From Pseudomonadota bacterium (GTDB lineage: Bacteria > Pseudomonadota > Alphaproteobacteria > Rhizobiales > Hyphomicrobiaceae): DNA of 16,989 nt. The DNA is taken from positions 1 through 16,989 of the forward strand of contig QGVC01000038.1 in the NCBI GenBank assembly GCA_003242645.1, read 5' to 3'. The notes below the pieces were generated by a model. The model made no database searches, was not told where the DNA came from, and saw only the letters and a list, made by a program, of their open reading frames with translations. Numbering within the stretch: the first letter of the stretch is position 1; the number at the start of each line of letters is the position of its first letter. The position numbers and the translations under genes were made by a program. Positions 8,801 to 14,773 of the stretch are shown piece after piece.

Positions 8801-9404
8801 CCACATAGAGTCGATCGCCACAAATCTTTGAGAGCGTCTTGAGCCTCGCCTCAGCGAGCGCTTTCTGCCCGGCACGCAGAGCGCTGTCGATCGGGCCATC
8901 AGGGCCGCCGGTCAGCACAATCAGGTCATCGGCAAAAGCACGGAGCTGGTCGATTGTGACGTACGGGCCCTCGTCCTCGCCGGATTGCAGATGCGCGCGG
9001 CTCACGAGCTTCATCAGGTTCGCGTAGCCGCGCTCGCTCATGGCATAGAGCGCGATCATGCCATCGCGCCTGGCAAGTTGCTCTGCACTCGGCGCAGGCC
9101 CCCCGGCGCGCTGCCGCTCCGTATCCTCGAAATCGATGGTCAGGGACACGCCCGCGATCGGCTGGATACCGGCGCGGCTCAGCTTGTCGGAGAACTCGAG
9201 CACACCGAAGAGGTTGTTGGTGTCGGTGAGGGCCACGGCCGGAAAGCCCATCTCCTGGCACAGCTTGGCGATGGTGCCGATGGGCAATGCGCCTTCCAGG
9301 AGCGAATAGGCCGAATGCACCTTAAGGTGCACGAATCCCGCTTCCACCTGCACAGGCGAGGGGACGGGCTGAGCGTCTTTGGGTGTGCGAATCGGGGCGT
9401 TCAT
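5835..9404 (-). CDS. dnaE: DNA polymerase III alpha subunit DnaE
   Basis: This is the replicative C-family DNA polymerase. The 1189-residue protein begins with a PHP domain (H-L-K-V-H-S-A-Y-S at 26-34 and L-T-D-T-N-N-L-F-G at 59-67). The palm follows with P-D-F-D-I-D-F, where D439 and D441 correspond to E. coli D401/D403, and K-F-D-F-L-G with D595 corresponding to D555. The fingers contain Y-Q-E-Q-V-M-Q-I-A and F-N-K-S-H-A-A-A-Y-A-L-V. Near the C-terminus are a probable beta-clamp-binding I-S-D-L-F (955-959) and an OB-fold domain (about 1010-1090). Length and PHP start fit DnaE1 rather than error-prone DnaE2. Two PHP metal ligands present in Thermus DnaE appear replaced (K28, T62), so proofreading presumably depends on a separate DnaQ subunit. 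The ATG at 9404 lacks a clear Shine-Dalgarno sequence; an in-frame GTG at codon 18 is a weaker alternative. Confidence 0.97.
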   Translation of the reverse strand: MNAPIRTPKDAQPVPSPVQVEAGFVHLKVHSAYSLLEGALPIGTIAKLCQEMGFPAVALTDTNNLFGVLEFSDKLSRAGIQPIAGVSLTIDFEDTERQRAGGPAPSAEQLARRDGMIALYAMSERGYANLMKLVSRAHLQSGEDEGPYVTIDQLRAFADDLIVLTGGPDGPIDSALRAGQKALAEARLKTLSKICGDRLYVELQRHGLEQEAMVEPELLDLAYSLELPIVATNEAYFASPDDYEAHDVLLCIAEGRYVVEDDRRRVTPDHYFKSAGEMAELFRDLPEALENTIEIAKRCPFRPLGRKPILPRFVSAGEGASEADQLAVEAAELKRQAEEGLKARLAANQLAPGFTEEDYWKRLEYELDIITRMKFPGYFLIVSDFIKWAKSQGIPVGPGRGSGAGSLVAWALTITDLDPLRFGLLFERFLNPERISMPDFDIDFCQDRRDEVIRYVQQKYGADRVAQIITHGKLQARAVLRDVGRVLQMPYGQVDKLCKLVPNNPANPVTLAEAIASEPKLQEARDSEPIVARLLEIAQKLEGLYRHASTHAAGMVIGDRPLDELVPLYRDPKSSFPITQFNWKQVEAAGLVKFDFLGLKTLTVLQKTVDLIKQCRGVTVDLSKVPLDDRPTYELLARAETVGVFQLESTGMRESLRQLKPDRFEDIIAMVALYRPGPMDNIPVYINRKHGKEPVDYLHPMLEPILKETYGVIIYQEQVMQIAQVLAGYSLGEADLLRRAMGKKDKAEMAKQQARFVEGAMKNGVSQKDAVYIFELVDKFAGYGFNKSHAAAYALVSYHTAYLKANYPEEFLAASMTLDMGNTDKLSVFAAEARRSGIVVKPPCVNESAVDFLPEPSRGEGQPGAIRYSLAALKNIGTAAVESIVEERRKGGPFKDLSDFAARLNAKALNKRALETLAAAGAFDALTPDRALVFNNVDQILALANRLASDAETGISDLFGGALASAPQLDLRPTKPWTPMERLEKEFDAVGFFLSGHPLDEYESVLASLGVQRWSEFEAATERGVSAGRLAGIVVSARERKSQRGNKFAFAMFSDPSGQFEAVIFSDTLAQARDLLEPGTPVLLTVEAERDGESVKLRVQHLEALDKAAGAVQRGLKVVLAGEAVIARQSEIASIKELLKPGRGEIRLVLRLDEKGRDVELAVPGRYEVNPMLKGTLSTVPGVLEVLDL

Positions 9405-9435
9405 GGAAGGAGCGTAGCGGCAGCGGCGCTCATGA

Positions 9436-9461
9436 CCAGAGCCGTTCGCGCACGGCTGTGG
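9436..9461. repeat. imperfect inverted repeat in the dnaE leader
   Basis: AGCCGT at 9440-9445 and ACGGCT at 9452-9457 form a 6-bp stem around TCGCGC. After one mismatch the stem extends by CCA/TGG (9436-9438 and 9459-9461). It lies 32-57 nt before the dnaE start codon and has no T-run, so it is not a terminator. It could be an operator or a leader hairpin. Confidence 0.4.
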
Positions 9462-9646
9462 AGCATCGCCAGCCTATACCGAATGCCAGCGCAGCGCGAC
9501 AACGCCAAGAATCACGAGCCCGACAAGCTTGGCCGGTTTCGGCTGGCGTCTCGGGAAGCTGCTGTCCAATGTGAAAGCTGAGCCGACCGAGGTCGAGGCT
9601 GAATGAAGCTCTCCCCTGCCAAAAAGCTCAAACTTTCCAGCACTCC

Positions 9647-9679
9647 CGGAGCATGAGTCCGCGTTCTTGCCATGCTCCG
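9647..9679. repeat. perfect 9-bp inverted repeat with 15-nt spacer
   Basis: CGGAGCATG at 9647-9655 is matched by CATGCTCCG at 9671-9679. No T-run follows on either strand. It lies in the non-coding stretch about 245 nt upstream of dnaE and could be a protein-binding site or a structured RNA element. Confidence 0.5.
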
Positions 9680-9750
9680 AGCTAATGTCGTCCGACGACT
9701 GCTGTACAGCGCTTGGGCAAACCTTGGGGGCCTATTGTAACTACAGCAGA

Positions 9751-9790
9751 AGAAAATAAACCGGAGCGGCGCTGGCACGATTAGCGCCGC
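9751..9790 (-). terminator. likely terminator of the 9852-10514 gene
   Basis: On the minus strand, GCGGCGCT (9790-9783) pairs with AGCGCCGC (9773-9766) across a 9-nt loop, giving an 8-bp GC-rich stem. It is followed within a few bases by the T-rich run GGTTTATTTTCTTC. It lies about 60 nt downstream of the stop of the uncharacterised gene, as expected for a Rho-independent terminator that separates it from dnaE. Confidence 0.6.
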
Positions 9791-9851
9791 CTTTCAGCAT
9801 TCATGATCATCGAACCAGGCAGTGGAAAAACCAAATTTCGGGGCTGTTACC

Positions 9852-10514
9852 TCAGCGTGCAGACTTTTTCGCCTGCCCCATCGCTATCACGTCGCGGGCC
9901 AACGAGCGTGCGAGCAGTTGCACTGGATCGTCCGTGTTTTCCTCCACCAGGTCGTCGAGGACGGTCGCCTTCTCCACCAGCCCCTCGAAGGTGGTCGCCT
10001 TCAGGCCCGCGATGGTGAACGAGAGATCGTGTTGCTCGGCGAGAAGCGCATCGGCGCTGGTTTCCCAATCGCTCTCGAACGAGTCGCCGAAACCGTTTCC
10101 GGTAGCAACAGCTTCACTGTGATCGACCAATTCCTTTAGCTGCTTTGCGATTTCCATGTACCGCCTTGCCTGCGCGCGAAGTTGCTGATCACTACGCGAA
10201 CTACTGCCGGCGCGCCGCGTTGATCGAGATCTAATCGGCGTCTCGGCTCGCAGCTCAACATCGTCGATTTCCGATAACAGCTCGGCTTGCCTGTCTGCGA
10301 AGCCATTGATGACCTTCAGCGGTGCGCCTGGGATGCTCTTCTCCTTATGCCCGTCTGGAGTGTCCGCGCCAGCAATAATCCTCGCCAGCTCGATCTCTAC
10401 GCCGTGTAGAGAGGACAAGAGCTTTGGCAGCTTGTTTTCTCGAGCTTTCGCCCTCATAGCCACCACGCTGCTGAGCATCTCCCATGCGACCGCGGTCTGA
10501 CCGTTCTCGGCCAT
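9852..10514 (-). CDS. hypothetical protein, alphaproteobacterial, unknown function
   Basis: The product is not recognised as any characterised protein. It is 220 residues, soluble, without signal peptide or membrane segment, and rich in charged and helical sequence. It has an acidic C-terminal half and a Ser/Arg-rich stretch in the middle (about residues 94-108, S-R-S-T-R-R-A-G-S-S-S-R-S). The segment G-L-K-A-T-T-F-E-G-L-V-E-K-A near residue 170, followed by D-P-V-Q-L-L-A-R-S-L-A-R-D-V, resembles a pattern that recurs in small uncharacterised Rhizobiales proteins. That resemblance is from memory and unverified. The start is supported by GGGGG at 10520-10524, five bases before the ATG. It is a single-gene unit: a likely terminator follows it, and a gap separates it from ilvE. 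Codon use looks a little less GC-biased than in its neighbours. Gene reality is fairly sure; function is open. Confidence 0.75.
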   Translation of the reverse strand: MAENGQTAVAWEMLSSVVAMRAKARENKLPKLLSSLHGVEIELARIIAGADTPDGHKEKSIPGAPLKVINGFADRQAELLSEIDDVELRAETPIRSRSTRRAGSSSRSDQQLRAQARRYMEIAKQLKELVDHSEAVATGNGFGDSFESDWETSADALLAEQHDLSFTIAGLKATTFEGLVEKATVLDDLVEENTDDPVQLLARSLARDVIAMGQAKKSAR

Positions 10515-10867
10515 TGCATCCCCCGTTATCTGACGATGAATGGAAGACCAGAACGTGCAAACGCAGGCACATGGTGCACGTGGTCATCGCGCTAACGCGG
10601 TGGTCAGATGATGGTTCCATTGAAATTGCAAATGAGCAGGCGCTTTGGCTCAATTGCAACACAACTGAAACACGCGCAGGAAACGCCTTCAACTAAATGA
10701 TTTTTGCGCGAACCGGCTGATTCGCGTTCCACCTATAAGCGATCAAGAAAAAATTGAATTTTCCTGACAAGAATCTGTCGATATTGCGCGAAAAATGAGA
10801 ACAGGCCGGAGCTTATGCTCCGGCCTGCAAAACGGCTCTCAAGAATGGCCGGAAATCGCGAAATACG
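10515..10867. other. 353-nt intergenic stretch between ilvE and the hypothetical gene
   Basis: It should hold the promoter of the 9852-10514 gene and the 3' end of the ilvE transcript. The part at about 10690-10800 is clearly richer in A and T than the rest of the window. The 9-mer TTGCGCGAA occurs twice (10704-10712 and 10784-10792), the first copy forming a short inverted repeat with TTCGCG at 10721-10726. Another interrupted inverted repeat pairs GACCA and CGTGCA (10546-10559) with TGCACG-TGGTC (10575-10585). No convincing gene was found; a 70-codon plus-strand frame at 10484-10696 lacks support. Confidence 0.5.
10790..10827 (-). terminator. Rho-independent terminator of ilvE
   Basis: A perfect 11-bp stem (10802-10812 with 10817-10827) closes a TTAT loop (ATAA on the transcribed strand). 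It is followed on the minus strand by TTCTCATTTTT. It lies 41 nt past the ilvE stop codon in the direction of ilvE transcription. Confidence 0.8.
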
Positions 10868-11761
10868 CTACTCCGCGGCCGATTTTTTCGGCTGAACCGC
10901 AGCCATGTAGTCGTTGAGCAGCGTTTCGGAGATGCGGCCCGGCTGATAATGATGCTCTCCGATCTCGCGAACCGGCGTCACCTCGGCCGCAGTGCCGACG
11001 ATGAAGCACTCCGAGAACGTGCCGAGCTCCTCCGGCAAAATCGTGCGCTCCTGCACCTGCATGCCGCGCTTCTTGGCGAGCTCGATCACAGTACGCCGCG
11101 TGATTCCGTCAAGGAAACAGTCCGGAGTCGGAGTATGCAGAACGCCGTCCTTCACGAAGAAGATATTGGCGCCCGTGCACTCAGCGACGTGGCCGCGCCA
11201 GTCGAGCATCAGCGCGTCTGCATAGCCGGCGCGCTCGGCGCGGTGCTTCTCGAGAGTGCAGATCATGTACAACCCGGCCGCCTTCGTCTTGGCGGGGGCC
11301 GTGCGCGGATCCGGGCGCCGGTATTCGGCAAGAGCTATGCGAATGCCGCGCAGCCGCTCCTTTGGATCGAAGTAGGACCCCCAATCCCAGGCAGCGATGG
11401 CCACGTGAATCTTCGTCAGCTGAGCCGAGACGCCCATCTGCTCGCTGCCACGCCAGGCGATCGGGCGGACGTAGCAGTCGACCAGATTGTTGGCTTTCAC
11501 CGTTTCGCGGCAGGCCGCATCGATCTCCTCAACCGTGTAGGGGATTTCGAAATCTAGAGTGCGGGCGCCCTCGAACAGCCTGAGCGTATGCTCCCTCAGC
11601 TTGAAGATCTCGCCACCATAGGCTCGCTCCCCTTCGAATACCGCGCTGGCATAGTGCAAGCCGTGGCTCAGTACGTGCAGATTGGCCTCCCGCCATGGCA
11701 CGAGCTTGCCGTCTAGCCAGATAAAGCCGTCGCGGTCGTGGTAAGGAACGAGCGGAGCCAT
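10868..11761 (-). CDS. ilvE: branched-chain amino acid aminotransferase IlvE
   Basis: This PLP-dependent class IV aminotransferase makes the last step of leucine, isoleucine and valine synthesis (and the first of their breakdown), with 2-oxoglutarate/glutamate as partner. The 297-residue length fits. The Schiff-base lysine is most likely K160 in T-K-A-A-G-L-Y, matching E. coli K159. The E194 region (A-E-C-T-G-A-N-I-F-F-V) and G-T-A-A-E-V-T-P-V near 256-264 bind the cofactor and its phosphate. A clear GAGGAG (complement of 11770-11775) lies eight bases before the ATG. It is monocistronic, with its own terminator, and is divergent from the petP-like regulator across 194 nt. A D-amino acid aminotransferase is a less likely alternative within the same fold. 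Confidence 0.95.
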   Translation of the reverse strand: MAPLVPYHDRDGFIWLDGKLVPWREANLHVLSHGLHYASAVFEGERAYGGEIFKLREHTLRLFEGARTLDFEIPYTVEEIDAACRETVKANNLVDCYVRPIAWRGSEQMGVSAQLTKIHVAIAAWDWGSYFDPKERLRGIRIALAEYRRPDPRTAPAKTKAAGLYMICTLEKHRAERAGYADALMLDWRGHVAECTGANIFFVKDGVLHTPTPDCFLDGITRRTVIELAKKRGMQVQERTILPEELGTFSECFIVGTAAEVTPVREIGEHHYQPGRISETLLNDYMAAVQPKKSAAE

Positions 11762-11955
11762 GGGTTTATCTCCTCGGAGATGTCATCTCTGCCTGCCTCT
11801 GATGATGCCATGCCAGCAATAGGCTGCGAATGCGACCCCGCCACCCGATCAGAGCGTACTTGCTCGCTTCTGGGGGCGCAGAAGCCGCACAACTCGCGGT
11901 CTACAGTGCACAAAGGCACTTGCCACGGGTAACAATGGCCTCCAAATAAGTCAAC
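11762..11955. promoter_or_regulatory. divergent promoter region between ilvE and petP
   Basis: This 194-nt stretch must carry promoters for both ilvE (minus) and the petP-petR-kinase operon (plus). It contains a perfect 7-bp inverted repeat and ends in another that covers the petP start codon, both listed separately. The layout (a MarR gene divergent from an enzyme gene) suggests that the MarR protein could act on both promoters; this is inference. Confidence 0.55.
11866..11885. repeat. perfect inverted repeat, candidate operator
   Basis: GCTTCTG at 11866-11872 and CAGAAGC at 11879-11885 form a 7+7 bp palindrome with a 6-nt spacer, total 20 bp. The size is typical of MarR-family operators. 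It lies 70 nt before the petP start and about 105 nt before the ilvE start on the other strand. Confidence 0.4.
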
Positions 11956-11961
11956 ATGACT
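11949..11961. repeat. short palindrome over the petP start codon
   Basis: AGTCA at 11949-11953 and TGACT at 11957-11961 flank ACA, and the petP ATG (11956-11958) lies inside. No Shine-Dalgarno sequence precedes this ATG. The palindrome could be an autoregulatory operator or could occlude the start in RNA; it is short enough to be chance. Confidence 0.3.
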
Positions 11962-12507
11962 GACATATATGCACCCCCGCAGGTCGGCCCAGCCACGCCG
12001 AGCCACGGAGAGCCCGCAAGCGATCACCGCAAGATCAGCGAGCGGGAGGATCTCGTTGCAGCTGTCGAGCTGCTCTTCTTCGCCTACCGCGATTTTACTG
12101 GCGAGGCCGACGCGGTGCTGGCCGAGTTCGGATTCGGCCGGGCGCATCACCGTGTTCTACACTTCGTCAATCGCCATCCAGGACTGAGGGTGGCCGACCT
12201 TCTTGATATCCTCAAAATTACCAAGCAAAGTCTCGCCCGCGTGCTGAAGCAGCTCGTGGATCAGGGCTACATTCTGCAGAAGGCCGGCCCGGAGGATCGC
12301 CGCGAGCGACTGCTCTACTTGACGGCGAAGGGCAGGGAGCTCGCGAACAAGCTTCTGGCGCTGCAATGCGCGCGGGTTGCTGCGGCACTTGCCGAGGCGG
12401 GTGACGAGTCCGGTGCCGTGACGCGCCGCTTTCTCGCCGGAATGATTGCCAAAGGAGAACGGCCGAGAATCGAGAAGCTGATTTTTGGGCCGGACGGCAG
12501 GGCCTGA
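11956..12507 (+). CDS. petP: MarR-family transcriptional regulator, PetP-like
   Basis: This 183-residue winged-helix protein should be a dimeric DNA-binding regulator. After a polar N-terminal tail of about 30 residues, helices of the MarR fold follow. The HTH is at about 77-106, with recognition helix I-T-K-Q-S-L-A-R-V-L-K-Q-L, and the wing G-P-E-D-R-R-E-R-L-L-Y-L-T is at 111-123. The name rests on the order MarR-then-OmpR regulator, known from Rhodobacter capsulatus petP-petR, which lies upstream of the cytochrome bc1 genes and is needed for their function there. No bc1 genes are in this window, so the target may differ. A TAA lies two codons upstream in frame, so the ATG at 11956 is the first possible start, although no ribosome binding site is visible. 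petR follows after 30 nt. Confidence 0.9.
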   Translation: MTDIYAPPQVGPATPSHGEPASDHRKISEREDLVAAVELLFFAYRDFTGEADAVLAEFGFGRAHHRVLHFVNRHPGLRVADLLDILKITKQSLARVLKQLVDQGYILQKAGPEDRRERLLYLTAKGRELANKLLALQCARVAAALAEAGDESGAVTRRFLAGMIAKGERPRIEKLIFGPDGRA

Positions 12508-12524
12508 GCCTCGTTTCGGTTGAC

Positions 12525-12540
12525 CGGGAGGGGACTCATG
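12525..12540 (+). promoter_or_regulatory. ribosome binding site deciding the petR start
   Basis: GGGAGGGG at 12526-12533 precedes the ATG at 12538 with about six bases between the GGAGG core and the start. This rules against the in-frame TTG at 12520, which would lie upstream of this site. Confidence 0.85.
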
Positions 12541-13254
12541 ACCGTGGAGCACGGGACACGTCGGCGCGAATGCCTGCCCGATGATGCGCCGCATGTGCTC
12601 ATCGTCGATGACGACCAACGCATCCGAGACCTGCTGACACGCTACCTCATGGAGCACGGCTACCGTGTCACCCCTGCGGCTGACCCTGCCGCTGCGCGCG
12701 CTGCCATGCGCGGGCTCAAATTCGACCTCATCATTCTTGATGTGATGATGCCCGGGGAGAGCGGGCTCGATTTCGCTCGCCACCTAAAGGCGACCTCCGA
12801 TGTCCCGATTTGCATGCTGACAGCCCGTTCCGAGCCCGAGGACCGCATCGAGGGGCTTGAAGCCGGTGTGGATGATTATCTGCCGAAGCCCTTCGAGCCG
12901 CGTGAGCTGGTGCTACGCATCAAGAACATTCTTCGCCGCGGAAAGAACAATCAGGGCAACGCAGACGAGATCCGTATGGGCGATCTCGTCTTCCATATCG
13001 CTCGCGGCGAGTTGAAGCGCGGGGACGAGAGCATCAAGTTGACGGAGCGCGAGCGCGACCTGCTGCGCCAGTTCGCCCAGCGGCCCGGTGTTCCCATTGC
13101 GCGGCACGAGCTTGCGGGCGATGATGCGACCGGAAGCGAGCGCGCAATCGACGTGCAGATCAATCGCCTACGCAGGAAGATCGAGGCCGATCCTTCCAAC
13201 CCGGTCTATCTCCAGACGGTTCGCAGCAAAGGCTACATTTTGTATACGGATTAG
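12538..13254 (+). CDS. petR: OmpR-family response regulator, PetR-like
   Basis: This is a 238-residue two-component response regulator. The receiver domain (about 18-132) has the acidic pocket D24/D25, the phosphorylation site D68 in I-L-D-V-M-M-P-G, T95 in M-L-T-A-R and K117 in L-P-K-P-F-E-P. A winged-helix output domain follows (about 145-237), with L-T-E-R-E-R-D-L-L and R-A-I-D-V-Q-I-N-R-L-R-R-K-I-E, ending L-Q-T-V-R-S-K-G-Y. It should bind DNA once phosphorylated, most likely by the kinase encoded 88 nt downstream. Sequence style and the petP neighbour match R. capsulatus PetR. Membership in the OmpR family is certain; orthology to PetR is probable. The gene is 30 nt after petP and evidently in the same transcript. 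Confidence 0.94.
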   Translation: MTVEHGTRRRECLPDDAPHVLIVDDDQRIRDLLTRYLMEHGYRVTPAADPAAARAAMRGLKFDLIILDVMMPGESGLDFARHLKATSDVPICMLTARSEPEDRIEGLEAGVDDYLPKPFEPRELVLRIKNILRRGKNNQGNADEIRMGDLVFHIARGELKRGDESIKLTERERDLLRQFAQRPGVPIARHELAGDDATGSERAIDVQINRLRRKIEADPSNPVYLQTVRSKGYILYTD

Positions 13255-13342
13255 GTGTGGAGGCCGCTGTTTCAAATCGTGCATTATCCCGGCTGTCGCC
13301 CGGGATGCCTTCACCCCGGGCTTGAATAGGGCACCGCACCCC

Positions 13343-14755
13343 ATGGTCGCAGTCCGCGACGATGCCGGCGAGAGAGCCGAATCCTGGTGGCACAAGCTCC
13401 AAGCGACGTTCGCCGGGCTCGCACGTACTGTCACAACCGCGTTTGGCGAGCTGCTTCCCAAGGGTCTCTACGCCCGAGCGCTCATCATCATCATTGCGCC
13501 CATCGTCCTGCTCGAGAGCGTCGTCGCATTTGTCTTCATGGAAAGACATTGGCAGGCCGTGACCCGACGCCTGTCCGAAGCAACGGCTCGCGATATCGCG
13601 GCGATCATCAGCGTCTATCGGGACTACCCGCATCAGGACGATTACGCGCGCCTCATCGAGCTGGCGGAAACGATGAAGCTGTCGCTGCAGCTTCTGCCTG
13701 CGGGCGACTTGCCGCCGGCGCAGCCGAAGCCGTTCTTCTCGCTGCTGGACCGGACGCTTTCCAATGAGATCCGGAAGCAAATCCGGCAACCGTTTTGGGT
13801 CGATACGGTCGGCAACTCCCGTCATGTCGAGATTAGGGTGAAGCTCGACGACGCAATTCTTCGCTTCGTGGCGACGCGGGCGCAGACCTACGCCTCGAAC
13901 TCGCACATCTTCCTGATGTGGATGGTCGGGACATCGATCGTCCTGTTGACCGTCGCGATCCTCTTCCTGCGCAATCAGATCCGGCCGATTTTGAGGCTCG
14001 CAGAAGCAGCCGATGCCTTCGGCAAGGGGCGCCCAGTGCCCGACGATTTCCGTCCTCGCGGCGCGCGCGAGGTGCGGCAAGCAGCGCAGGCGTTCCTCGA
14101 GATGCGCGATCGAATCCGCCAGCACGTCGATCAACGCACAACCATGCTGGCGGGCGTCAGCCACGACCTCAGAACCGTGCTCACGCGCTTCAAGCTCGAG
14201 CTCGCCCTCCTTGGCGACACACCTGAAGTGCGTGCGCTGCAGGCTGACGTGAAAGAAATGCAGCACATGCTGGAGGACTATCTCGCATTCGCCAAAGGCG
14301 ATGGCGGAGAGGAGGCGACGCCCACGAACTTGGGCGAGTTGCTGGAGGAAATTCACGAAGACGCCCAGGTGTTCGGCAGCTCGATCGAGCTGAGGCTGCC
14401 GAAGCGCCTCCAGCGCTTGGTTCTCCCGCTGAAGCGGCAAGCCTTCAAGCGGGCGGTCATGAATCTCGTCAGCAACGCAGCGCGCTTCGGCGAGCACGTC
14501 GTCATCACTGCGGTGCGGGATGGGGACCGTGTCAGAATAGAAGTGAACGACGATGGCCCGGGCATTCCGCCGTCAGAGCGCGACAATGTCTTCCGCCCGT
14601 TCTATCGCCTCGATCACGCCCGGAACCAGGGAGGCGGCAACTCCGGTCTTGGGCTCGCCATTGCGCGAGATATCGCACGCAGCCACGGCGGCGACGTTAC
14701 GCTCGAGGACAGCGACATGGGCGGCCTGCGGGCCGTTGTGAGCGTGCCGCTTTAG
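13343..14755 (+). CDS. EnvZ-like membrane sensor histidine kinase
   Basis: This 470-residue sensor kinase is the likely partner of the regulator just upstream. A cytosolic N-terminal stretch precedes TM1 at about 44-66. A periplasmic sensor region covers about 67-187, followed by TM2 at 188-209, a HAMP linker at about 210-262, the dimerisation/H-box G-V-S-H-D-L-R-T-V-L-T-R-F with H274, and an ATPase domain with N-box N-L-V-S-N-A-A-R-F (N378), G1 D-D-G-P-G-I-P (403-409) and G2 G-N-S-G-L-G-L-A-I. In EnvZ the H-box reads H-D-L-R-T-P; here valine replaces the proline. The ATG at 13343 is chosen because the reading frame upstream overlaps petR and codes nothing kinase-like. It has only a distant AGGG, and a TTG at 13322 is possible. 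The sensor region does not reveal the signal. The gene ends 18 nt before the convergent enolase-family gene. Confidence 0.93.
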   Translation: MVAVRDDAGERAESWWHKLQATFAGLARTVTTAFGELLPKGLYARALIIIIAPIVLLESVVAFVFMERHWQAVTRRLSEATARDIAAIISVYRDYPHQDDYARLIELAETMKLSLQLLPAGDLPPAQPKPFFSLLDRTLSNEIRKQIRQPFWVDTVGNSRHVEIRVKLDDAILRFVATRAQTYASNSHIFLMWMVGTSIVLLTVAILFLRNQIRPILRLAEAADAFGKGRPVPDDFRPRGAREVRQAAQAFLEMRDRIRQHVDQRTTMLAGVSHDLRTVLTRFKLELALLGDTPEVRALQADVKEMQHMLEDYLAFAKGDGGEEATPTNLGELLEEIHEDAQVFGSSIELRLPKRLQRLVLPLKRQAFKRAVMNLVSNAARFGEHVVITAVRDGDRVRIEVNDDGPGIPPSERDNVFRPFYRLDHARNQGGGNSGLGLAIARDIARSHGGDVTLEDSDMGGLRAVVSVPL

Positions 14756-14773
14756 AGTGTGGACTGTTCTGGT

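Larger units (their letters stand above)
9405..9851. other. 447-nt stretch without a supported gene, upstream of dnaE
   Basis: No reading frame here has a start codon with a ribosome binding site and a convincing protein. The minus strand is open from 9731 to a TAG at 9474-9476 but has no ATG or well-placed GTG. An 88-codon minus frame at 9512-9778 runs through the terminator-like hairpin. The stretch holds three inverted repeats (9436-9461, 9647-9679, 9766-9790), listed separately. It must contain the dnaE promoter and leader; no clear -35/-10 pair was identified. Confidence 0.6.

Noticed and set aside
9663..9677. GTTC-N7-GCTC, a near LexA box upstream of dnaE
   Set aside because: One half-site differs, and the bases are better explained by the 9-bp inverted repeat they overlap.
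10484..10696. 70-codon plus-strand frame in the ilvE-side gap
   Set aside because: No ribosome binding site, no recognisable protein, and it overlaps the start and promoter region of the minus-strand hypothetical gene.
13088..13342. 85-codon N-terminal extension of the histidine kinase
   Set aside because: Most of it overlaps petR in another frame, is Arg/Ser-rich shadow sequence and precedes a better-placed ATG at 13343.
13160..14497. 445-codon minus-strand reading frame antisense to the kinase
   Set aside because: It mirrors the kinase gene, which has all conserved boxes; no ribosome binding site or protein family supports the antisense frame.
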